Shown here one piece after another: positions 10,668-20,578 of a stretch of 32,188 nt of DNA. The stretch covers positions 15,466 to 47,653 of the forward strand of contig BFEA01000608.1 of assembly GCA_003427395.1 (NCBI GenBank), read 5' to 3'. How positions within the stretch are numbered: the first letter of the stretch is position 1; each line of letters opens with the position of its first letter. Below the pieces are notes generated by a model that did no database searches, was not told the DNA's origin, and saw nothing but the letters and a program-made list of their open reading frames with translations. The position numbers and the translations under genes were made by a program. Origin of the DNA: Chara braunii (taxonomy: Eukaryota > Streptophyta > Charophyceae > Charales > Characeae).

Positions 10668-11739
10668 AAGACTCACCCCCAAAGGTGGGTGGACTGATTA
10701 ATAACATGGTAAGTTGTCTGATGAGTGATAAAGTCTGATGAAAAGGACCACGTTTGCTTGAAGTATTTGAGAAGGTTGCATGGGGTACAGGGCGAGAGAT
10801 GTCTCAGGATGGGTGGCTGTTGGCTCTGATCAAGTCAGGGGTCACGACCTTGTGGACTTAGTGGTAATTATGTTTGTGATTGTGCGAAGGATGTCACGCC
10901 TTTTGTGGAAGAGCTGAAAAATGCCTTCAGGCCCCTTCGTAACCTCGCAGTAGGCCCGTGATTTTTGTTTTGAGACGTCTCGTTTAACCACTTGTGCTAA
11001 TTCTGAGACATATTGAAGAAAGGCCAAGCTAGCCAAAAAGAAGTTTAGCGCCACTAGGGCGCAACCCCAGTGGATGGCTGCTAGCCGGCGCAACCTGGCT
11101 GCGGGACCGCGGAGTACGAGTTTATGGGGAGTTGCCCGCCCCAGAGAAATTGCTTCGCGGGGTAAGAGCCAAGTCTTGTTTGGAAGCCCTGATTGGATGG
11201 TTATCAGGGGAAAGCTCATCGCTGCGCAACCAGCGAGGGTACTGCTGCTAGATAACAATGTGGTGGGCCGTAGTTCTGGTCTGATCAACCAGGCTATGAT
11301 GGGCCAAGATGCAGATCTGACCTTTTTGTACTAGACTGCAGAAAGAGCCGAGTGGAGATTATGTATATATACATATGTGTATTTGATTGTGAGGAACTTC
11401 TTGGAAAGGAAGGCGAGCGTGCCTTCAAAGGTCTCGGTTAGGGCCCGCGTCCCTAGTTTGGCCAGGGCTAGGGACACCCAACGAGAAGCCGAAGGTTGTC
11501 TAGGACCGGGGAGAGGACGATTGGGAGGGTCTCTGAAACTTATGCTGTCAGCGTCCTAATGCCTGGGCGGTGAGGGCCCGGGTTAGAAACCTGGCAGCAT
11601 ATAGTTGTGGAGGCATAGTTTGATGGAGGCCTCTACCCTGTGTTTGTCGGCTAATCGGATTAGTCCCTATTTTCGTCAGCATTTTGGGTAATCTGATAGT
11701 CTTTCGATTTTCCCGTCGCTTGTTATGGTCTAGTAAGCT
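10668..11739. other. Non-coding stretch with a TA-rich palindrome
   Basis: Open frames exist on both strands (148 codons on minus at 10842-11288, 86 on plus at 11074-11334), but I see no recognisable motif in either. A perfect 16-bp palindrome, TATGTATATATACATA, lies at 11360-11375. Nothing else is supported. Confidence 0.4.
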
Positions 11740-13610
11740 GTCGGTACGGATACCCTTACAAGGGTACTCGCACTGGGTTTTTGCAGTTGACAGAGAAATG
11801 AGTCGATTCATAATTAATGGGAAGACCCCGCGAGTCGCATGGAATTGCGGACCAAAGATTCGGCGTTAACATCTAGGATTAGAGAGTGTGTGGGCGCGCA
11901 GGTTTGATCGCAATAGAAGACGCGGCGTGGATTCCGGTCGACGTGCTTCATTATAACAGTTGTTTATCTTGACTAAACTGACTAACCTATGGACGCTTTT
12001 TTCTCTAGTTCCGCGTGGTACGGTGAACGGTTCGGTGCTCCCGTATGGACTTACGCGGAATCCAGATGATGGGATCTGATGGATTTGGCTAAGGACGGGT
12101 AGCCGCGGCGAGGCCAGTAGGCCGACGTGAGTCTTGGGTGGTCTTCTGTGCGAGTGTGGGCTGGGAAGTGGCATAGGGTGCTTCCCTGGACCCAAAAGTC
12201 GTCGCTACCTCTTCATTAGGAGATCCGAGTCCACTAGTACCAGGCTTGGGCTTAGCCCTATAGGTTACAACATTGGGTTGACACTACGAAGGTTCGGGGA
12301 TTGAGGCTAGCGGGCGTCGGCGTAATAGCAGCGGAGCAGCGTGGAGCGAAACCTGAGGGGTTGAGGGCCCTGAAGGACCATCCCCCTCGGTTTTGTTAGC
12401 GGGTGTGGTGGCGGGTCCGATCCATGGGAACCTCCCTTTTTTCGCTCTGTTTCTTTAATAACTTTTTATATGTATTTCTTGTTATTTTTGTTTTAGTTTT
12501 TATCCCTTTACTCGCGTCCGGTCTCGGGGCGCGACGTCGGGGTTGATATAGGGTCGCGCGGAGTGGGCTGCAATTCACGGGATTGTCTGAAGTGCAATTA
12601 TAAACCGTTTGTGTGTTTTCGCCGGATTGGTAGTTTTTTTTAATATATATATATATATCCTTTTTAACTGTTTTTTTAAATTCAAACCTTTCTTGACCGC
12701 GCCCCGTTTCACCTTGGGACGTGGTACCGTGGGTATAATTAATACCCAAAAGCCTAGCTCAGGGGGTACACACGGGAATTGTTGGAGCACGGACCCGTGG
12801 TCCGACCTAGATGCTGGGGCTTGACGAGTAGAACCGAACTCTAGGATTGGATGGGCCTGCCGGGCTCTGAAAGTGTCGCGGAGCATGGTCGGGAGAAAGT
12901 CCCTCGGTACATTCGTTAACATCGGGACGGTGTAGGAGAGATTAACAGGGCCTCTGCGCAAGGAGGGTACGCAGGAGGGGGGAAAGAACCCAGACGTGGG
13001 CCTCGCCAGGTCCATGTGGGAGTAAGAGTGGACGGCAGGACGGGCCGGACGGTGCTGCACAGTTGTGAGGAGAGCGATAATACAGTGGATTGACGGGTGT
13101 TGTAGGAGTAGACAGGGTCAGGGGTGCAGTAGTGCGAAGTAGGAAGGCGGTGTGGCCCAGCGGCCTGAGTCCTTCGGGACATCTGTTAAAATTAGAACGA
13201 TACAGAGAAGATCAGCGTGGTCCCTGCTCGCGGGTGACACGCATAAATTGGAGGCGGGGCCGACAGTTGACTGTTTTGAGAAGTGGATGCTGTCTAGCCG
13301 CGCGGCATACCGAAGTCAGAGAGGGAGTGAGCAAAGTAACGGGCGGCGGACGCTAAATGGCGCAGTAAGGAACGGGTAGCGCGAATTGAGAAAGGGGGAG
13401 GAAGATGAATGAACCGGGACAAACGAGGGCGCCGGGTGCATGTGCAGCAGGGAGGAGCGGAGTGCTGCGGGGATGAGCGCAATGACACAGTGAGGCGAAG
13501 CAAGTAGGCAGCGGGCCAGGGAACCCCGACGAGCTAGGTAGGCGGACGCAGCAGAGGGCAAGAGATGCCGACTGAACCCGGCCGGATTAATGTGCCGGGT
13601 GCATGCAAAA
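11740..13610 (+). repeat. Left arm of a long inverted repeat pair
   Basis: Read forward, this arm aligns with the reverse complement of the right arm. Both start TGTCGG. Both then have a near-palindrome around ACCCTTACAAGGGTA (11750-11766; right 25639-25655). A shared 17-mer AGAGTGTGTGGGCGCGC is at 11883-11899 (right, complement of 25504-25520). CTCTT(t/c)ATTAGG and CTATNGGTTACA blocks at about 12207-12262 match right 25215-25285. Copies of a GCGCC(a/g)GGTGCATG unit near 13430 match the complement of about 23230-23245. The arm stops about where the coding region at 13603 starts. It may be an LTR in minus orientation or a terminal inverted repeat. A smaller hairpin, TTCCGCGT/ACGCGGAA, lies at 12009-12060. 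Confidence 0.65.
13169..13265 (+). ncRNA. U6 spliceosomal snRNA-like sequence (pseudogene or diverged)
   Basis: The order of U6 blocks is retained: a 5' hairpin GTCC-TTCG-GGAC followed by AT (13169-13182), AAAATTaGAACGATACAGAGA (AAAATT and ACAGAGA box, about 13188-13207), AGATcAGC carrying the catalytic AGC triad, an internal stem-loop region CCCTGCtCgcGGG, then TGACACGCAtAAAT. Most differences from plant U6 are transitions. The 3' tail is diverged and a TTTT lies near 13273. I see no clear TATA element 30 bases upstream or plant upstream sequence element, so a pseudogene is more likely than an active gene. It lies inside the left arm and was not found in the right arm. Confidence 0.75.
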
Positions 13611-13612
13611 GG
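13400..13612 (+). repeat. Two copies of a 163-bp repeat with hairpin
   Basis: GAATGAACCGGG...GCCGGGTGCATG at 13406 recurs as GACTGAACCCGG...GCCGGGTGCATG at 13569. In the second copy ACCCGG and CCGGGT form a perfect 6-bp stem. The complement of these units is found in the right-hand tandem array (near 23230-23265 and 23862-23898), which ties the two arms together. Confidence 0.55.
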
Positions 13613-14560
13613 CGGGGCTGCTATGGCGGAGGAAGTTGGCGCTGGAAGAGGGGGCTATGTCCTGCTCATTCAAGCCAGACAGGATGGATTCCAAGGAAAT
13701 ATATAGAGTCGTCAAACATCTGAGTTGCCACACGGCTGTGCTGGCTTTGTGTCACCCAACCCAGATAGGGGTGTGGACTGAAGAAGTCTTTGATGGTCTG
13801 CGAAAGTTTATGGGAAAACTGGTTGGTGATTATTGGACATTATTGTGTTTCGTTCCGCGGTCTTGCGAGTATACATTTTTCAAGCGAGTTACAAGTTGGG
13901 AGATTGACATTCAGTTGTCTATTCTAAAGTGGACTCGTCAGCAACAAACGAAGGCGAAACATTTATATAAGGTTACGAACTTGCCTTTGGAGAACACAAA
14001 CAGAATGATTGTCATCATGTACTCCAACGATGGGGATTATCAGCGCAACACTATTCCCTTGCTTGAAGACATTCCAGCAAGCACTCCAGCTGCAGATCGA
14101 TCATTTGGCGAGCAGGCGGGTGACTTATCAGCACTTGTGCACAAAGAGAAGAAGGCCAAAGATGTTGGCTGATGTCGTGGAGAAGAACTTCACGCCCACG
14201 AAGTTGAAAATGGCAGGAATGGAGCCAAGGGAGAAATTTGCGTACGAAGGTATGGAAAGGGAGCCACATGCGATGGTGGAGACATTGAAGCATTTTTGTC
14301 CTGCGGATGAGGCAGTTGTTTTCCTGGAAAAAGGTCATGCGGCGTTTGTTAAAGAATCACCGTCATTGCATTGTTCAGGAAGGGGAGGGTATGAAGTTCG
14401 AGTTTCTCGTTCAATTCGTCACCAAGATGGTCAAGAGTGGACTTTACTTCGCCAACTTTGTTAAGCCGCCTTCTCGACATGATGAAAAGCGTGATATCGT
14501 TTACAAAGTCGGTCAAAACATCGTCAATATTTGGGAGTTCCTTTTCGAGACTAAGCCATA
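13603..14560 (+). pseudogene. Degenerate ORF of unknown function, part 1
   Basis: A protein-like reading continues across three frames. Frame 1 (to about 14160) has VGDYWTLLCFVPRSCEYTFF and RMIVIMYSNDGDYQRN. Frame 2 (about 14160-14360) has EKNFTPTKLKMAGMEPREKF and HAMVETLKHFCPADEAVVFL. Frame 3 (about 14360-14560) has FLVQFVTKMVKSGLYFANFV and NIWEFLFETKP. Each frame takes over as the last one fails, so one-base insertions, or less likely introns, broke a single ORF. The pattern of short hydrophobic strands would fit a Rossmann-type enzyme such as a methyltransferase, but I see no diagnostic motif and assign no function. It starts right at the inner edge of the left arm and precedes the Ulp1 gene on the same strand. 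Confidence 0.5.
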
Positions 14561-15204
14561 AAACAGAGGGGAACGTGCATATGTCGTCAGAAGGCGAAAA
14601 ATGGAATCACTTCTGAGGGGGTATCATAAGGCACCAGCGGAGACGGAAGTTGCATTTCTAGACCGTTTGGAGATGATGTACTTCGACGAACAAATCGGGG
14701 CGTTTACAATCACAGCTTATGCAACTTGTTTTAAGGAAGGCTTCGATGCTGAGGACTCAGAGGAAGAAAGTGAAAATGGTACTTTGGAAGCGACTTTGGC
14801 AGATGAGAGGCAAAAAGCTTGTAGCTCGGCTTCGCAGAAGATGGGTGCGCCGGGCACATCGTCCGGTTCTGGGGGGGCTTCGAGTATGGCAGTTACAACG
14901 GACTAGTTACATGGAGGGCAACACAACAGCCCTATCTTCCGGCGCAGTTCGGGATGATCCGAGGGTACAGACAATTCTTTCCCCAGACGTTATGGCAAGT
15001 CTGTCAGCACTTGCACATAGTCCGGCTACTGTTTTGGAATTGCTACGCTCTCAAACTCCTTAACCACCTCCGTCTGAGCCTTTGGAGTACGAGATTGAAG
15101 ACATCATCCCTCCGGACATTGCACGACTTCTTGGACCTATTGTGTGCCGAGACTATTATACGGTGATGCCTGACAACGTATGGGGTCATCACATTATATG
15201 ACAC
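14561..15204 (+). pseudogene. Degenerate ORF of unknown function, part 2
   Basis: After the stop near 14559 the same frame goes on (FLDRLEMMYFDEQIGAFTIT and an acidic EDSEEESENGT stretch) to 14904. The reading then passes to frame 1 (ALSSGAVRDDPRVQTILSPD, a stop near 15061, then EYEIEDIIPPDIARLLGPIV) and ends near 15201. The continuation of sense-like sequence past stops suggests the C-terminal half of the preceding gene. No family is recognised. Confidence 0.4.
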
Positions 15205-15294
15205 CCACACCACTTCCAACCTGCATTGGCGAGAGGGAACTGGGTAATGGCTATAAAAGAAGAAGGGGAGTGACAATTTTGCCTCCACAGACGT

Positions 15295-16566
15295 ATGTCA
15301 CGATCCAAGTTTGTCACACACGCCAAAAATGAGATTGGCAAGCGACTACTGCGACTTAATCCGAGGGTTTCTCAATCAAGACTGGATGTGAGGACAGAAG
15401 AAATCTTTCAGGAGTTCAAAACATCTCGATGGCTTGAGTATCTGGAAGAGTTCTATGATCGAGAAACAAGTCCAGCTTTTGGATATAATTGGCGTATCGA
15501 AGAGGAACTTGAAGACAAAGTTGGGGAAAGGAAAGGAGCGAGCGGCGATGAGAGTGGCAAGGGATCAGGATCAGGCGGCGGTGCGCTTGGCAAGGGAACA
15601 AGATCAAGTGGTGGTGAACATGGCAAGGGATCGGAACCACGGGGCGGTGTCAGTGGCAAGAGCCTGGGACCGAGCTTCGGTGCAAGTGGAAAGCCAATAA
15701 GTCATGGTGAACTGCAAAAACACGAAATGTGTCAAGGGCGTCAAGTAACAGAGGGAAAGGTATCAGGACCAAGCGGCGGTGCACATGACAAGGGATCGGG
15801 TTCGCCTTTGGGATTAGGACCAAGCAGCGGTGCACATTGCAGGGGATCGGGTTCGCCTCTGGGATTAGGACTAAGCGGAGGTGCACATGGCAGGGGATCG
15901 AGAGGCGATGCAAGTGGTCAGGATTTGGGAGGAAGCGGTGGTGCAAGCGTCAAGGGTGTAAGTCCTGGAGAACTGCCGAAATGTGTCGAGAACGTCCTTC
16001 CGGATGACCAAGTTTGGGCGGCCACTGTGTTGGCGAGTGAGAGTGTTACTGCGAAAGTGGATAATACTGGTGCACTTGCAGAATTAGAGATGCTATTGGA
16101 TATGCCAGTTGAGAAAGATGAGCATGAAGTCTCTTTGGACATGAAGAATGAAAGCGCGACTGCAGGTGCAAACGAAACTGCCAATGTACAGGCCATCGAA
16201 GAGGATGAAGGATATACAGTACTAAGTACAAGAGAGGAACATACGCTTGCACAGCCTGAACTTATGGTTGCAAAATCAGAAGCACAACAGTCTGCTAACC
16301 TCGTGATATCTATCGACGAATCTCATTTTACACCATCGCATGGTGCGATAGAAGGTCGTGTTGAAGACAAAGCGTTAGTGAGCCACCAAGGTGAGCACGT
16401 ACTTATCTCTAAGGGAATATCTAATAATGTATGCGGATTAGGGGGTACATGCACTCATCTCATAGGAACTGATTTTTTGCCTAGGTTTGCAACCGTGCGC
16501 TCAGGCATGAGAAAAAATGAAGTAGAATATTGTGTATCTCTTATTTGCAATTATGTGGAAAATTGA
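15295..16566 (+). CDS. N-terminal part of Ulp1-type gene, Gly/Ser-rich repeats
   Basis: An open frame of 423 codons begins with a basic region (about residues 1-75, RLLRLNPRVSQSRL, WLEYLEEFYDRE). A low-complexity Gly/Ser/Lys segment follows (about residues 80-225), built of 11-residue units of the type SGGGA-x-GKG and then 17-residue units (51 bp, starting 15766, 15817, 15868) containing GAHxxGSGSPLGLG. An acidic tail comes last. The repeats and the long open frame suggest a disordered linker ahead of the protease domain encoded downstream on the same strand. A TGA lies just upstream of 15295 in this frame. The true start may be an upstream exon or the ORF of 14561-15204. The stop at 16564 probably lies in an intron: a pyrimidine-rich acceptor ends at 16627. 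Confidence 0.5.
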   Translation: MSRSKFVTHAKNEIGKRLLRLNPRVSQSRLDVRTEEIFQEFKTSRWLEYLEEFYDRETSPAFGYNWRIEEELEDKVGERKGASGDESGKGSGSGGGALGKGTRSSGGEHGKGSEPRGGVSGKSLGPSFGASGKPISHGELQKHEMCQGRQVTEGKVSGPSGGAHDKGSGSPLGLGPSSGAHCRGSGSPLGLGLSGGAHGRGSRGDASGQDLGGSGGASVKGVSPGELPKCVENVLPDDQVWAATVLASESVTAKVDNTGALAELEMLLDMPVEKDEHEVSLDMKNESATAGANETANVQAIEEDEGYTVLSTREEHTLAQPELMVAKSEAQQSANLVISIDESHFTPSHGAIEGRVEDKALVSHQGEHVLISKGISNNVCGLGGTCTHLIGTDFLPRFATVRSGMRKNEVEYCVSLICNYVEN

Positions 16567-16627
16567 ACTTAAACTCATAATGTTTTGTCTTGTCAATCAT
16601 TGTCATTTTATATTGCTGAACATGCAG

Positions 16628-16920
16628 GGCGACGAAAAGAACTGTGGAAAACGACGCACGTACGTTCGCAAAGGCAGAGTGAGAATAATATTATTCGTCG
16701 TGGCTTGCAAGCCTTATCGACTTTGTCGTTATTGCCCAAAAAAGAAAGAAGAAGACTTACACCCATGACATTTTCATCTATGAAGCCAACTGCCCTAAGG
16801 ATGTTTAAAGCTCTTGGAATAAGCCTCAGAGAAGGGAAGAAATTGCATCGCGAAGGTTGCAGTTTATCTATTGTGGATGACAACTCTGATAGCGAAACAG
16901 ATAGACAACCAAAAACATGA
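16628..16920 (+). CDS. Middle exon of the Ulp1-type gene
   Basis: It follows an acceptor (TATTGCTGAACATGCAG, ending 16627). The open frame encodes a basic segment (KKERRRLTPMTFSSMKPTAL) and a Ser/Asp-rich end (DDNSDSETDRQ). It stops at 16918-16920, or runs into an intron whose acceptor is at 17035. Exon limits are inferred from splice-like signals only. The donor for the next intron is not clear. Confidence 0.35.
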
Positions 16921-17035
16921 ACTCGGGTCTACGTCGTACATCACATAACGAAAAGTTCGTTTTTGTATGAAGTCTTAGTCGTTCCGTTGTTGTTTATATG
17001 TGTGTTTGTATGCACTTCATGACCCTTCGTTTCAG

Positions 17036-17745
17036 ATTCCTTTAGCAACAAAACGCCTCACCGTAGAAGAAAAGGAGTATCTTGACATGATTACAGGCAG
17101 CAGCGAAGACAATGAAGCATACGACATTGTTGATTACAAGGGGAGCTGGAAGGTAGGAAAGGAAGACATCATGATCGTCGTCGAGGATGGGAAATGGCTA
17201 AATGACGAAGTCGTCAATTTGTACCTGCTAGCCGTCCAGATCACCAATGATCACATCAAGGTTGATTCGGCATGTACTGAAGTGACAAGAGATAGTGTTC
17301 CTTTTGTGTACATTTTCAATTCTTTTTGTTCACTCGATTGTCAGGTCCTTTGAGGTTTGAAACCGCATATTCCGAAGGGATGAAATGGGTGAAGGACATA
17401 AATCTTTTTTATTATGACTTAGTGATTATCCCTCTTCATTTTGAAAATCACTGGGCGTTAGCTTATGTCAGCATAGACGGTCCGAACTGTAAATTCCACC
17501 TCATAGACTCTCTCCTTCGTGCTAACTATGTTTCAGTCCTTGAACGTTTGAAAGATTTTTTCGAAGCGGAGTTTCATCGACACAATCTTCACAAAAGATA
17601 TCATGTGGACGGACCTACATCCTCCTTTGATACATCAGTAGATGAGATTCCTGCTCAAGAGAATCCTTGTAGTTGTGTTTTTTTTTTTATGTTAGGTTTT
17701 GCATCTTTCCTTGCAAGAGGTCACTTCCCTCCATTTGCTTTCTGA
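17036..17745 (+). CDS. Ulp1/C48 cysteine protease domain, one frame break
   Basis: An acceptor CTTCGTTTCAG precedes 17036. The domain opens with KWLNDEVVNLYLLAV (Trp at 17195), the Ulp1 substrate-site motif, then VPFVYIFNSF. The frame changes from 2 to 1 near 17310-17330, in a T-rich run. After the shift come HFENHWALAYV (catalytic His at 17449), HLIDS (Asp at 17506) and AQENPCSC (oxyanion Gln at 17656, catalytic Cys at 17674). The glycine normally after that Cys is replaced by Val beside a T-run. Ulp1-like proteases cleave SUMO or related tags. In plants and algae many copies ride inside Mutator-like or other DNA transposons, which fits this repeat-rich setting. The triad is complete but the frame break and the lost Gly suggest a non-functional or mis-spliced copy. 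Confidence 0.75.
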
Positions 17746-18230
17746 TATGAGGCTTAGAATAGCATTTGACATTTTGTCCATGGTTAGATAGGAAAGTCAA
17801 TGAGGTGCGACTAAAGCTAGAGTTCGTAGTTAATATTTTGTTGATGAGATTGACATGTTTACTAAGTGTAAACATTTGAGGTAAAAACTTGACATTGTAT
17901 TATATTTTGAGCATAGGCAACACGAGAGCATGACTGTCACATTAATTTTTCATCATTGTTTTGTCGTTCCTTCAACTTTGCATTGCTATGAACATTGTGT
18001 CGTCCTTATTTTGCTTTGCCGTTATTTCGATTTGTTGTTATTTTGTTTTGTCGTTATGTTGCTTTGTCGTTATTTCGTCTATAATTTTCTCATTTCGTTC
18101 TGTCATTTTACAGTTAAAAAAAAAAAGTGAACATGAAAACAATTTCACTTATAACGAAAACACCGTTCTGTGAAGAAAAAAAAAAATGCATATTTTAACA
18201 ATGAGCAAACTACCCGAGAGTCACAAACAT
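17746..18230. other. AT-rich non-coding stretch with T-rich minisatellite
   Basis: Nothing coding is supported. From about 18004 to 18090 a 14-17 bp motif around TTTGTCGTTATTT recurs five or so times, imperfectly. Short poly(A) runs lie at 18116 and 18176. Confidence 0.5.
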
Positions 18231-18369
18231 GAGTTATAATTGCACTTCAGGCCAAAATACAGTTTTGAATTTAAGTTTGGAAAATGCATATAACCCAACT
18301 TTATGACCAAGTAGGGTGTCCAAAATGCAATTGCAAACTGTATCTTGCCCCATAGTACAATTATAGCTC
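18231..18369. mobile_element. MITE-like foldback element, 139 bp
   Basis: The ends are imperfect inverted repeats of about 37 bp. The left reads GAGTTATAATTGCACT...CAGTTTTG, and the complement of the right reads GAGCTATAATTGTACT...CAGTTTGC. There is no coding content, and the internal part between the arms is about 65 bp. A target-site duplication is not obvious. Size and structure fit a miniature inverted-repeat element. Confidence 0.6.
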
Positions 18370-19142
18370 GTTTTTTTTACTCTACTTACCTTGAGATATG
18401 AACATTAAGTTGAGCGGCCCCAAATAATTCAAAATGAATTTGTTATATTCATATGAATGCATGCGGAGTGAAAGATGAACCTATGTTTCAACAATTCATG
18501 AAGTGGACGTGCTAACTAGGTTAGACCCTTCGGTTTTTACAATTGTTCATTTTCACAACTTCTCAAAATACTTGGCAAAAAAATCCAACAACGACAAAGT
18601 TAATAGATCGAGTGTTGATTTGTATGAGAAAAATATAAAAAATCATTAATGAAAATAAAAATATTGGTGTTAAACTAATGCATTTTGTCTCCCTCCCGTT
18701 GCAAGTGGTTCCACACTGCTTTGATTATCTCTCTCAAACTACAGATATACATACACACATATATTAAGGGCGGGACCATACAAGCGGTCATGTCATTGGG
18801 TATCCATGTACGAGTGAGTGCGTAGAGTGGGTTTTATGGTTGTGTTACAATATTTTTTTCAGTTTTACTGTCATTCTTCTCAGGAGTTGGAATCAATAGT
18901 CTACTGGGATTGCAGTATGATAGGGTTGGTGTGAGTAAAGTTGATAACTTTTCGTAGGGGTATCGCTAACTTTGGGCAACGTGGTGAGTTTTTATTCATT
19001 AGTGAAATGTATCTTGGACGGACCATCGGGGTTCTACCTCCTGACGACTCAGTGTAATTCTGACGAAACAGTCTAGAACAATCATGTATTTTATGGCGTT
19101 GTGTATAGCGAACATGGCAATACTCATTCTTACGTATCCGAA
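18370..19142. other. Non-coding AT-rich stretch
   Basis: I see no gene, RNA or repeat beyond short homopolymers. Confidence 0.4.
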
Positions 19143-19266
19143 ATACAAACACCACATACAGACACATGCACACAGACACATGCACACAGACACACACACA
19201 CAAACACACACACAGATACACAGACACACACAGACACACAGATACACACAGACACACACATGAGCG
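19143..19266. repeat. CA/CAGA microsatellite
   Basis: The run is mainly CACACA with interspersed CAGACA and CATGCA variants over about 120 bp. Open frames over it on both strands are artefacts of the repeat. Confidence 0.9.
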
Positions 19267-19740
19267 CACGCACACCTATACACATGCGGGCACGTACGTG
19301 CATACACATACCCTCCCCAACCACATGTATATAATACATACTGCAATTTGCACACTTATGCCCTTACGATAACTTAATAGACGTCGAAAAAGGTCTGCAT
19401 GAGATACCAAATGTGCGGTTAATATGAAAAAAAAAAGATTCGCAGAGTTTTGAGTCAACACGAGTATTTGTGGGTATGGGTTGTGTGTGTTATGTGGGTT
19501 GTGTGAAAGAGTATTGACCTTAGTTATTATTGTTACTTGATAGGCGTAGGAGAAGTAGATAAGTGACGTAACTACAAATGCTCGACCTTTGTGTTAGTTT
19601 GTCCCTCCAACTAGTGTCTCACACTACTCCCCGGATAACGAGAACTAATTACGCTTGTAAGGATCCCCTATGTAGGCTTAGGATTAGTGGTAGGTAGGTA
19701 CTAGTAAAGGTGCATTTGAGATAAAAATTTATACAAAGAA
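19267..19740. other. Non-coding stretch
   Basis: No gene or structured element is recognised. Confidence 0.4.
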
Positions 19741-20345
19741 AATTTCGGCAGTGCTTCCCGTAGGAAAAATGTCTTTTCAAAATTTATACAAGTCCATATA
19801 TGAAAGCAGAAATAATCTCTAACTCTGGAAAGTCAAAATTAGTCCAACTCCCTGAATTGGTAGAAATTTGGGCAGCATTCCCTTTAGAAAGGGAGACTTC
19901 CCAGATTTATACTAAGTCAGATATGAGCTCAGAAAACAGTTTGATTTCAACTTAGACAAAATTTAACTAACTCCTTAGTTTTGCAGAAATTTTGACAGCA
20001 CTCCCTTTAGAAAAATGCTATTCCGAAATTTATACAAAGCCAAGTCCAGAATTTAAGAATAACTTTGACTTCGCAAAGTCCAATTTTGTCTGACTCCCTG
20101 AATTAGCAAAAGTTTGGGCAGCATTCCCTTTAGAAAATGAGATTTTCCAGATTTTTACTAGGTTAGATATAAAGAAAAGACAAGTTGAACTTTGACAAGT
20201 CGAAAATTGACTAACTCCTTGGATTTGTAGAAATTTCGGCAGCGCTTCCCGTAGAGAAAGTAGCTTGCCAAAATTTATACAAAGCCAAGTACAAAAAAAT
20301 AATCTCAGAAAATGCAAGAATTGACCTAAATAAATAAATAAATAA
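19741..20345. repeat. Five tandem repeats of about 122 bp
   Basis: The core AAATTTCGGCAG(C/T)GCTTCCCGTAG or its variants recurs at 19741, 19862, 19985, 20108 and 20229, a spacing of 121-123 bp. Each is followed by an AAATTTATAC(A/T)AA block and a GACTT...AAAGTC block. Units 1 and 5 share TTTCGGCAG..TTCCCGTAG; units 2 and 4 share TTTGGGCAGCATTCCCTTTAG; unit 3 is intermediate. A short TAAA run follows unit 5. Confidence 0.8.
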
Positions 20346-20578
20346 AACTATCACAGAAAATGCAGGAATTGAAACTAGCTCCTATAGCTCTAGCACGTGG
20401 CGAGCAACTAAAGCGCCTACCTATAATACTAAAACCCAAACAAACTGGTCATCTCACTCAGTCACATGCAAACCAAACCACAAATGTAGTACTCTCACCA
20501 TCCAAAGTTCATTCCATATAGATAGTTCATGAATCTTCAAGTTCTTGAATCCTTATACCCATCTTGCATAAGACATAG

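Noticed and set aside
11340-11540. 3' LTR of the first gypsy element
   Set aside because: Weak similarity to positions 105-160 only (around CATATGTGTATTTG); too short and gapped to claim, and no LTR end or target duplication is visible.
11540-11600. tRNA T-arm-like string CCGGGTTAGAAACCTGG
   Set aside because: No D-arm, anticodon arm or acceptor stem could be placed around it.
11740-13265. Solo LTR of 1526 bp bounded by TGTCGG and CCGACA
   Set aside because: The inner CCGACA coincides with the diverged U6 3' end, the flanks show no 5-bp duplication, and homology to the right arm continues beyond it.
14009-14464. Start of a separate gene at the upstream end of the frame-2 ORF
   Set aside because: Its first 50 codons overlap frame 1, which reads as better protein there; only the part after about 14160 is taken as coding.
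19101-19372. Thr/His-rich and Cys/Val-rich open frames
   Set aside because: They are translations of the CA microsatellite on the two strands.
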